A stretch of DNA of 64,000 nucleotides from Cytophagales bacterium. Its GTDB lineage: Bacteria; Bacteroidota; Bacteroidia; Cytophagales; Thermoflexibacteraceae. Numbering within the stretch: position 1 is the first letter of the stretch; every line of letters starts with the position of its first letter. Positions 42,045-48,688 of this stretch are shown piece after piece. The notes under the pieces were generated by a model. It made no database searches. It was not told where the DNA came from and was given only the letters and a program-made list of their open reading frames with translations. A program made the position numbers and the translations under genes. The stretch is taken from assembly GCA_013299115.1 (NCBI GenBank), contig JAAFKA010000002.1, forward strand, positions 124,001-188,000, written 5' to 3'.

Positions 42045-42857
42045 ATGAAATTATCATTCTTTCGCATAGCTGCGTCTGTAGCTACTGCCTTGATTTTAAA
42101 TAGCTGTTCAAACTCTGAAGTAGCACCTGAATTTAACCCAAACGACAAAGGAAGCATTGTGCTTGAATTTGACAATGTAATGGGTAACTCAAATTTTAAT
42201 CTAAATAGCACTTACCAAAATACTGTTGGGGAAGATTTTCAAGTTGATTTGCTACAATATTATGTTAGTAACATCAAATTGAAAGATGACAAAGGGAAAG
42301 AATATGTTGTGCCGCAAGATGAGAGTTATTTTCTTATCAAAGAAGCCGATGTAGCAAGTCAAAAAGCAAAAATCAATAATGTGCCTGCGGGAAATTATGT
42401 AGAAATGACTTTTACATTGGGCGTTGATAGTTTGCGAAACACAACGGATATTAGTCAAAGAACAGGTGTATTAGATATTGGCGTAGAAGGAATGGGGAAA
42501 GGCATGTATTGGAGTTGGAATAGTGGTTATATTTTCTTCAAAATGGAGGGAACTTCACCAACTATTAACTCAGCTGATAGAAAATTTCGCTACCACATTG
42601 GCGGTTTTGGTGGTTATAGCTCAAAAACTATCAACAACATAAAAACCATTACTTGCAAATTTGGCACGTCAAAAGCTACGGTTCGTAAAGATATTGCCCC
42701 AACTGTTCATACGACTGTCGATATTTCAAAAGTATTTAATGGCACAACAAATGTAAGTTTGGCTACTAATCCAACAGTCATGTTTTCGCCTTTTTCGGTA
42801 AATGTATCAGCAAATTATGCCAATATGTTTTCGGTTCATCACATTCATAACGACTAA
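42045..42857 (+). CDS. MbnP-like copper-associated lipoprotein
   Basis: A 270-residue predicted lipoprotein (lipobox LILNSC, Cys21). The family pattern is clear: FDNVMGNSNFNLN, VDLLQYYVSNIKLKDDKG, and the Trp-rich motif GKGMYWSWNSGYIFFKMEG (Trp156, Trp158), with a C-terminal HHIHND. In characterised MbnP a tryptophan is converted to kynurenine by the partner di-heme enzyme MbnH, creating a copper site. The partner gene follows 80 bp downstream, supporting the assignment. No methanobactin gene (mbnA) is visible, so a role in copper or other metal handling outside methanobactin use is likely. Confidence 0.85.
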   Translation: MKLSFFRIAASVATALILNSCSNSEVAPEFNPNDKGSIVLEFDNVMGNSNFNLNSTYQNTVGEDFQVDLLQYYVSNIKLKDDKGKEYVVPQDESYFLIKEADVASQKAKINNVPAGNYVEMTFTLGVDSLRNTTDISQRTGVLDIGVEGMGKGMYWSWNSGYIFFKMEGTSPTINSADRKFRYHIGGFGGYSSKTINNIKTITCKFGTSKATVRKDIAPTVHTTVDISKVFNGTTNVSLATNPTVMFSPFSVNVSANYANMFSVHHIHND

Positions 42858-42937
42858 GTAATTGTAGTAAAACAAGAAAATAAAGAAATAACATTTCTCA
42901 AAAAAATGTTATTTCTACAAAATTTCTACAAAACATT

Positions 42938-43960
42938 ATGAAAAAACTATTATGTATCTTTTTGATTTTCAGTGTAATAGCTTGTGCTGAAAATTCAGAA
43001 TTACAGCCTGAAATACGTTTTGTTGTACCCCAAAACTTTCCTGCACCACAATATAACTTAGCAAAAAATCCGATAACAACAGCAGGTTTTGAGTTAGGTC
43101 GTGCTTTGTTTTACGATGGTATTTTGTCGAGAGATGGTAGCATCAGTTGCGGTTCTTGTCATCAGCAGTCATCGGCTTTTACACAACATGGACATGATTT
43201 AAGTCATGGCATTGATGATAAATTGACAAAACGTAATGCTTTACCCATTCAAAATTTGGCTTGGGAAAAAGAGTTTTTTTGGGACGGTGGCGTGTTTGAT
43301 TTAGATTTGTTTGCTATTTCGCCCATTGAGGCACACAACGAAATGGACGAAACCTTACCAAATGTGTTAGAAAAATTGCGAAAAAGTAACAAATATCCGC
43401 AATTATTTGAAAAGGCATTTGGTTCAAAAGAAATTACGACTGCAAATTTTTTAAAAGCCTTATCACAATTCCAACTGATGTGTATTTCTGCTAATTCGAG
43501 ATATGATAAATACATTCGCAAAGAAGGTGAAATGCTAACTAACGAAGAATTGCAAGGTTTAGCTATTTTCAAACAAAAATGTGCCACTTGCCATTCGGGA
43601 GAATTATTTACGGATATGAGTTTTAGAAACAATGGTTTGCAAATTGGCAATCCTGAAGACAAAGGCAGGGCTTTGATTACGCTGAATGAAAATGACAACT
43701 TCAAATTTAAAGTACCAAGTTTGCGGAATGTGGTTATGTCTGCACCTTATATGCACGATGGACGTTTGCGGAATTTAGAAGGTGTAATAGAGCATTATCA
43801 AAATGGTGTGAAAGACAGCCCAACTTTAGATAACATTTTAAAACAAGATGGCAGGTTAGGCATTGCAATTTCGCCAGATGAAAAAGTAAAACTAATTGCT
43901 TTTTTAAAGACTTTGACAGATGAGCAATTTTTGAAAGACAGAAAACTATCAGAATTTTAA
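42938..43960 (+). CDS. MbnH-like di-heme cytochrome c peroxidase/MauG family enzyme
   Basis: A 340-residue exported protein (signal ILFSVIAC-like region ends with Cys16, probably a lipoprotein). Two heme-c sites: CGSCH (71-75) and CATCH (215-219); the distal-side motif SAPYMHDGRL and the family element FFWDGGVFDLDLFAISPIE are present. MbnH is a MauG relative that oxidises its partner MbnP; adjacency to the MbnP-like gene makes this more likely than a plain H2O2-scavenging peroxidase. It requires a c-type cytochrome maturation system, not seen here. Confidence 0.87.
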   Translation: MKKLLCIFLIFSVIACAENSELQPEIRFVVPQNFPAPQYNLAKNPITTAGFELGRALFYDGILSRDGSISCGSCHQQSSAFTQHGHDLSHGIDDKLTKRNALPIQNLAWEKEFFWDGGVFDLDLFAISPIEAHNEMDETLPNVLEKLRKSNKYPQLFEKAFGSKEITTANFLKALSQFQLMCISANSRYDKYIRKEGEMLTNEELQGLAIFKQKCATCHSGELFTDMSFRNNGLQIGNPEDKGRALITLNENDNFKFKVPSLRNVVMSAPYMHDGRLRNLEGVIEHYQNGVKDSPTLDNILKQDGRLGIAISPDEKVKLIAFLKTLTDEQFLKDRKLSEF

Positions 43961-44060
43961 CCCACTAATGACACGAATCACACGAATTAGCAAGCTACGC
44001 TTGCAGCAATTATAGAGCAAACGAAGTTTGCTAATTCGTGAAATTGGAGTAGTTCAGGGC

Positions 44061-44195
44061 TTAAAGTAATACTCTTTTGTATTCCAAAGATTCATTACCA
44101 AAATTGGCTATAATGCCTAATTTGAGTTTCGAAACGGCTAAATAGTTAAGAGTTTGCTTAACTTTTGATTCTTGTTTGTAGAGTAGTTTTTCCAT
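44061..44195 (-). pseudogene. GxxExxY-family C-terminal fragment
   Basis: A 44-codon frame (ATG at 44195, TAA at 44061-44063) reads QTLNYLAVSKLKLGIIANFG and ESLEYKRVLL, which lines up with the C-terminus of the intact GxxExxY protein at 5095-5490 (AINYLEVYNLEIGLLINFG, SLIFKR). The signature G-x-x-E-x-x-Y half and nuclease core are missing. The left part of this 295-bp gap holds an imperfect cacgaattagcaag / ctaattcgtg inverted repeat. A decayed relic. Confidence 0.7.
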
Positions 44196-44255
44196 AATCT
44201 GTTGTGTGTTTTATCACTTTTATAAAACTGTTAAAAATTTAAGCAATTTTCAAGT

Positions 44256-45170
44256 ATGAAAAAAATATTTTTTTTGTTAGTTTTCATCAGTCTCTATGAC
44301 TTTACTTTATTAGCTTGCGACATCTGTGGTTGTGGAGTTGGTAGTTATTACATGGGCATCATGCCGCAATTCAATCGCAATTTTGTGGGTATTCGTTATC
44401 GTCATTCGAGTTTTGATTCTCATATTGGACATGGTACACAAGACGGATTATTTAGCAGTACCGAAACGTTTCATACAGCTGAAGCCTGGGCAAGGTACTA
44501 TCCAGCTAAAAAGATTCAGTTATTGGCTTTTATTCCCTTGCAATATAACCAACAAAAAAGTGCAGAAGGCACAAAAACCTTACAAGGACTTGGTGATATA
44601 TTAGTGATGGGAAGTTACAATCTTTTTAAAACTCCTTTGGATACAATTAAAAGAATTTTTAAGCATAATTTATTTGTGGGAGGTGGGGTCAAACTACCAA
44701 CAGGCAACTATGTTTATCAAAATACAACCTCAATAGTTGCCAATCCCAACTTTCAATTAGGCACAGGAAGCACAGATTTTTTGCTCAACCTGACCTACAC
44801 CATTCGCCATAAACAAATGGGGCTTAATACAGACATAACCTATAAAATCAACACAACTAACGGCAATAATTATCAATTTGGTAACAGAATAAGCAGCAAT
44901 GTGGCTTGGTTTTACATTGTTCAAAAAAAGAAGTGGACTTTTATGCCCAATGTGGGCTGTTATACTGAATATGCTGCAAAAGATACAGAAAAACAACAAA
45001 GGATTAGCGAAACAGGTGGACACTGGATGGCTGCAACCACAGGATTAGAAACCTATTATGGGCGTTATGTGATGGGTATTAACGGGCAAATTCCTTTTGC
45101 TCAAAATTTGGCATCAGGCAATATCAATGGTAATGTAAGATTAGTAGCACATTTTAGTTTTTTGTTTTGA
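44256..45170 (+). CDS. Outer-membrane barrel-like protein with N-terminal CDICGCG motif
   Basis: A 304-residue exported protein. After a signal peptide the mature chain begins CDICGCGVGSYYMGIMP; the first Cys follows LLA and may be lipidated, while three Cys in seven residues suggest metal binding. The rest shows barrel-like strands (NFVGIRYRHSSF; IQLLAFIPLQYN; FVGGGVKLPTGNY) ending in VAHFSFLF with the terminal aromatic typical of outer-membrane proteins. I recall this kind of protein near MbnP/MbnH genes in other Bacteroidota. Probable role: metal sensing or passage at the outer membrane, inferred from context. Confidence 0.65.
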   Translation: MKKIFFLLVFISLYDFTLLACDICGCGVGSYYMGIMPQFNRNFVGIRYRHSSFDSHIGHGTQDGLFSSTETFHTAEAWARYYPAKKIQLLAFIPLQYNQQKSAEGTKTLQGLGDILVMGSYNLFKTPLDTIKRIFKHNLFVGGGVKLPTGNYVYQNTTSIVANPNFQLGTGSTDFLLNLTYTIRHKQMGLNTDITYKINTTNGNNYQFGNRISSNVAWFYIVQKKKWTFMPNVGCYTEYAAKDTEKQQRISETGGHWMAATTGLETYYGRYVMGINGQIPFAQNLASGNINGNVRLVAHFSFLF

Positions 45171-45245
45171 TTATATAAATTTTATTACTATTCAACTATT
45201 AATAATTTACGAACAGGTTTTGAGTAGAAAGGTGCGGAGTTTTTT

Positions 45246-45368
45246 ATGAATGTAATGAATTTGACAGACGAATTACATGCAAATTCGGCAAGTCGTGGCA
45301 ATAATGCAACAGACCGTAGCACTTTTACCGCAGCAGCACCTCGTACTTTTGTGTTGGGTATTCAATAG
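45246..45368 (+). pseudogene. TonB-dependent receptor C-terminal fragment
   Basis: A 40-codon frame reads MNLTDELHANSASRGNNATD then RSTFTAAAPRTFVLGIQ. The N-L-T-(D/N)-E-L plus A-P-R-T-F-x-L-G-I pattern is that of the last strands of TonB-dependent receptors; the usual final aromatic strand residues are missing at the stop. The plug and nearly all of the barrel are gone. Its place beside MbnP, MbnH and a barrel gene suggests that a metal-uptake receptor was once encoded here. Right of it, inverted sequence tattttctgtagctacgg / ctacagaaaa (45386-45466) follows. Confidence 0.55.
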
Positions 45369-45465
45369 AGTTTTATAGGCAGAAAATAATTTTTATTTTC
45401 TGTAGCTACGGACTGAAGTCCGTAGAAAATATAGTCTGCGGACAGAAGTCCTCAGCTACAGAAAA

Positions 45466-46074
45466 TTATTCAGTTGCATATAAATTGACAATATATTGCA
45501 AAACACCAAGTAGTTTAGGTAAGTCGGCAAGATAAAAAGTATTGGTATCGACATAAGCTATTTGGTTTTGAAGTAGGATAAATTGCCAAGTTTTGCCATC
45601 GGTAACAGCCCCATAAATAAATGGTAGCATTTTGCCTTTTTGTTCATTAAAAAGGCTTGCACCACACATTTGGGCTATGGCTTGTGGCAAGGCTTTGTCT
45701 AAACGACCTATTTTAGCTTCTGTAATGCAAAAAACGGGTGCTTGAATACTGTATGATTTGGGGCTTTTGCTAAAAATAAAATCAATTTCGCCATTCAAAC
45801 CTTTTTTGGTATCTACATTAAGTTGTTCGCCAGAATAAAGTTCTATGGTATCTGCATTGCGAAGTTTGATTTCGGACAGAATAGGCGAAACCCAGTGTTC
45901 ACAAACTGCTTTTTCGGTGGTTATCATCATTTGGCTTTTGGAAGCCAATGTATCTACTAATAAATTGGAGGGCTGAACAAGATTTATGGTAACATTTTTA
46001 AAAAGTTCATCAGTGGTTTGGTGAACTCCTAATTTGGTTTGTAAATCTTCTATATGAAATTTTCGGTAAGACAT
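45466..46074 (-). CDS. Uncharacterised protein with PD-(D/E)XK-like core
   Basis: A 202-residue protein without signal peptide. The segment GLNGEIDFIFSKSPKSYSI, VFCITEAKIGRLDKALPQAIAQ gives a D ... E-A-K ... Q pattern of restriction-endonuclease-like proteins such as those seen in cyanobacteria and Bacteroidota. The rest is unassigned. It is inserted in opposite orientation into the metal-related block and may be a mobile or defence remnant. Function unknown. Confidence 0.6.
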   Translation of the reverse strand: MSYRKFHIEDLQTKLGVHQTTDELFKNVTINLVQPSNLLVDTLASKSQMMITTEKAVCEHWVSPILSEIKLRNADTIELYSGEQLNVDTKKGLNGEIDFIFSKSPKSYSIQAPVFCITEAKIGRLDKALPQAIAQMCGASLFNEQKGKMLPFIYGAVTDGKTWQFILLQNQIAYVDTNTFYLADLPKLLGVLQYIVNLYATE

Positions 46075-46348
46075 CGCAATAAAGAGTTAACTAAGTTTCA
46101 CAAATATACAAATAAAAAAACTAAGCCTTAGAAAATTTTTAATCCACAATTTATGTAGATAAATTTGAAAAAGAAAACCGCAAGAGATATTGTTATGATG
46201 TAAGAGATATTGTTATGATGTGTTTTGCATTAGGAAATTTTTTGGTGGCAAGTTTGGGAATGGTGATGTTGTTGAAAAGACTGAATGTGAAATAAAAAAC
46301 ATAACAATAATTGTGTACTTAACACCACATTAAATATTTATAAAACCT
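46075..46348. other. Intergenic stretch with 20-bp tandem duplication and a 26-codon ORF
   Basis: The unit aagagatattgttatgatgt is duplicated exactly (46182-46201 and 46202-46221). A short frame from ATG 46215 to TAA 46295 reads as one hydrophobic helix (MMCFALGNFLVASLGMVMLL). It could be the last TM helix of a lost membrane protein or chance; I do not claim a gene. The DUF4198 promoter must lie near 46300. Confidence 0.4.
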
Positions 46349-47140
46349 ATGACAAAAAAACTTTTATTACTCATTGCCTTATTCTGTTTTACGCCATTAT
46401 TTGCTCACGAATGTTGGGTGGCAGCAAAGAAATTTGTGTTGCAAAAAGGTGAAATTGCAACACTTTCCCTGCACGTTGGCGAAAATTTTGAGCCTGAAAT
46501 TTGGAAAGGAAAAATTGAAACTTTGCACTACTTTAATGGCAAAGATAAAAAAGATATTTTACACTTGCTCAAAGATACAGCAACCAGAATTTTTGATTTA
46601 CCTTTGGAAAACGAAGGTACACAAATGGTAGCTTTACACAGCAAAGATAATTTTATTAGGTTAGAATCTGCAAAATTTAATAGCTATTTACAAGAAGATG
46701 GTTTGCTTGATGTGTTAGAATTTCGCAAGCAAAACAATCAAATAGATAGTTTTGGAACAGAGTTGTACCAGCGTTGCAATAAAATTTTATTGCAAGTTGG
46801 CAACAAAAAAACAGCCACCTACAAGCAGAAAGTAGGCACTCGGTTGGAGATTTTGCCTGAACAAAATCCCTACAACAAACCAAAAAAATTGCAAGTAAAA
46901 ATCTTATTTGACAACAAACCAGCAGCCAAGATTTTGGTCGTATTGTGGGAAAGAATTAATGGTAAAACCTTGAAAACCACACAAATAAGTGATAAAAATG
47001 GTTTGGTAAATTTTGTGCCAACTTATCAAGGTAATTGTATGATTAGCACTGTAAAAATGGTTGAAAACGACAAAGAAACACAGCTAAAATCAAAAGCACA
47101 ATGGCATAGTTACTGGGCAAATTTGACTTTTGGAATGTAA
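46349..47140 (+). CDS. DUF4198-family periplasmic protein
   Basis: A 263-residue exported protein: signal peptide LLLLIALFCFTPLFA, then a mature N-terminus HECWVAAKKFVLQKGE. The beginning is typical of DUF4198, a family tied to nickel, cobalt and other metal uptake systems, with an Ig-like C-terminal domain (KLQVKILFDNKPAAKILVVLWE; DKNGLVNFVPTYQG). The mature chain starts with His if cleaved after LFA, which would allow an N-terminal metal site. It lies in the metal-related block, convergent with the ZnuA-like gene. Confidence 0.75.
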   Translation: MTKKLLLLIALFCFTPLFAHECWVAAKKFVLQKGEIATLSLHVGENFEPEIWKGKIETLHYFNGKDKKDILHLLKDTATRIFDLPLENEGTQMVALHSKDNFIRLESAKFNSYLQEDGLLDVLEFRKQNNQIDSFGTELYQRCNKILLQVGNKKTATYKQKVGTRLEILPEQNPYNKPKKLQVKILFDNKPAAKILVVLWERINGKTLKTTQISDKNGLVNFVPTYQGNCMISTVKMVENDKETQLKSKAQWHSYWANLTFGM

Positions 47141-47154
47141 AAATAATATTACAT

Positions 47155-48078
47155 TTACTTCGCTGCCAATGCCTCTACAATCTGCCTACTATTGGCTGTT
47201 ATCATGCCTTTGTATGTGCCTTCTGCGGTGTTGGCTGCTCCCATTGCATCAGTAAAGAGATGTCCGCCAATTTTTACCTCGTGTCCCTTGGCTTTGCAGC
47301 CCTGTACAACTGCCTGAATAGATTTATCGGAAACAGAGGTTTCGGTAAAAATAGCCTGAATTTTTTTGTCGCAAATCAACTGCACAAGGTCTGCCACATC
47401 ACGCAAGCCAAACTCCGCAGCCGTAGAAATTCCTTGTAATCCCTTGACCTCTATGGCATAACGTCTGCCAAAATACCCAAAAGCATCATGCGAAGTGATT
47501 AAAAGTCGTTGCGAAGGAGGAATTTGGGTTAGTTGCAAACGAGTTACAGAGTCTAAGTTAGCCAAGACTTGCAAATAATTTGCTGCATTGGTTTCATAAA
47601 AAGTTTTGTTTTTCGGGTCGTGCAAAGGCAGGTGTTTGGCAGCACGTTGCAAGGCTTTTGCCCATAGCTGCACGTCAAACCAAATGTGAGGGTCGGGCGT
47701 ATGCGTGGCACTGTCTGCCCACAACAAATCGTGGTGTATCAACCCATCTCCCAACGCTATAGTTGGTTTCAACTTGCCCAATTTTTCCATAATTTGCCCC
47801 ATTTTGCCCTCCAGATGCAAGCCGTTGTAAAAAATAATGTCTGCTTCGTATAGTTTTTCCAAATCTCCTGTGGTGGCTTTGTAGAGGTGAGGGTCCACAC
47901 CTTCGCCCATGAGAGCAATTACCACTGCCGAGTCTTGCACTATGTTTTTAATGCCATCAGCTATCATGCCTGTTGTGCAAACAATGGTAAGTTGTTGCCT
48001 ATTTTTTTTGATTGCTGGCGAACAAGAGGCAAAAAGTGCCAAGAAAATAAGGAGTAAAGAAAATGAAATGCGGTACAT
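47155..48078 (-). CDS. Metal ABC transporter substrate-binding lipoprotein, ZnuA/MntC (A-1) family
   Basis: A 307-residue binding protein from ATG at 48078, which starts the signal (LLLIFLALFASC, lipobox Cys). Cluster A-1 motifs: IVCTTGMIADGIKNIV, EGVDPHLYKATTGDLEKL (first His), PDPHIWFDVQLW (second His), ITSHDAFGYFGRRY, and IFTETSVSDKSIQAV (Glu, later Asp). His, His, Glu/His and Asp usually bind Zn or Mn. The His-rich loop of zinc ZnuA is short here (HHDLLW, ATHTPDPH), which leans toward Mn or mixed use. Permease and ATPase genes are not adjacent. Confidence 0.88.
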   Translation of the reverse strand: MYRISFSLLLIFLALFASCSPAIKKNRQQLTIVCTTGMIADGIKNIVQDSAVVIALMGEGVDPHLYKATTGDLEKLYEADIIFYNGLHLEGKMGQIMEKLGKLKPTIALGDGLIHHDLLWADSATHTPDPHIWFDVQLWAKALQRAAKHLPLHDPKNKTFYETNAANYLQVLANLDSVTRLQLTQIPPSQRLLITSHDAFGYFGRRYAIEVKGLQGISTAAEFGLRDVADLVQLICDKKIQAIFTETSVSDKSIQAVVQGCKAKGHEVKIGGHLFTDAMGAANTAEGTYKGMITANSRQIVEALAAK

Positions 48079-48132
48079 GAGGTGAGAAAAAAGTTGTAAA
48101 CAACTAAACAATTCAATAGAATTTTGTTATTT

Positions 48133-48648
48133 TTACTCTTGTTCTGTTTTATGAAACTTGGGCAATTCTATGAAGTTAAAATCCAAATCTTTCAATTGGT
48201 CGGCACTCCGATTATGTTCTTGCGTTTCCACATCAAGAATCAAATGCCTTGATAAATAATTTTTGCCTTCTAAAAATTCAAAATTCAAAATCCCAATAAA
48301 AATAACGGGTTTTAATTGGTGGTAATTTTCTCCTGCATTGAGTTGGGCAGCATAAGATTTGGCACTATAATAAATTACTCTGTTGGCAAAACCAATTCTG
48401 TCCGTAACCTGCATCTCCACAATGTACTCATTACCTGCCTTATCTCTTGCTTTTACGTCTAAAATGGTAGATTTCCCCCCCAAGACAATAGGCACTTGAT
48501 AAGGATTCAAAATAGCAACCCAAATAATTTTTCTGTTGCCTTCAAATTTCAAAACAGCATTGAGAAACGAAATCAAAATTTCGGTTTTATTTTCATTACC
48601 AAATATTTTGCGAAAAGCAATATCATTTTTTATATCTGCAAATTGCAT
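48133..48648 (-). CDS. Rpn / PD-(D/E)XK nuclease family transposase, shortened
   Basis: 171 residues from ATG at 48648. The N-terminus MQFADIKNDIAFRKIFGNE and NAVLKFEG, the nuclease core ILDVKARDKAGNEYIVEMQV and LKPVIFIGILNFEF are those of Rpn-type proteins that promote recombination. Family members are commonly about 270-310 residues; this frame stops after LDFNFIELPKFHKTEQE, so about 100 C-terminal residues are lacking. The core catalytic part survives, so it may still be active, or it may be a decaying copy. Confidence 0.78.
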   Translation of the reverse strand: MQFADIKNDIAFRKIFGNENKTEILISFLNAVLKFEGNRKIIWVAILNPYQVPIVLGGKSTILDVKARDKAGNEYIVEMQVTDRIGFANRVIYYSAKSYAAQLNAGENYHQLKPVIFIGILNFEFLEGKNYLSRHLILDVETQEHNRSADQLKDLDFNFIELPKFHKTEQE

Positions 48649-48688
48649 AGTTTTCTTTTTTACAAAATTAAGCAAAAATAATCACTTG

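Noticed and set aside
42045-43960. A methanobactin biosynthesis operon
   Set aside because: Only MbnP- and MbnH-like genes are present; no mbnA, mbnB or mbnC-like gene is visible on either side.
46215-46295. 26-codon hydrophobic ORF as a small membrane protein gene
   Set aside because: It begins in a tandem duplication, is too short to judge and has no family signal; kept only as an intergenic note.
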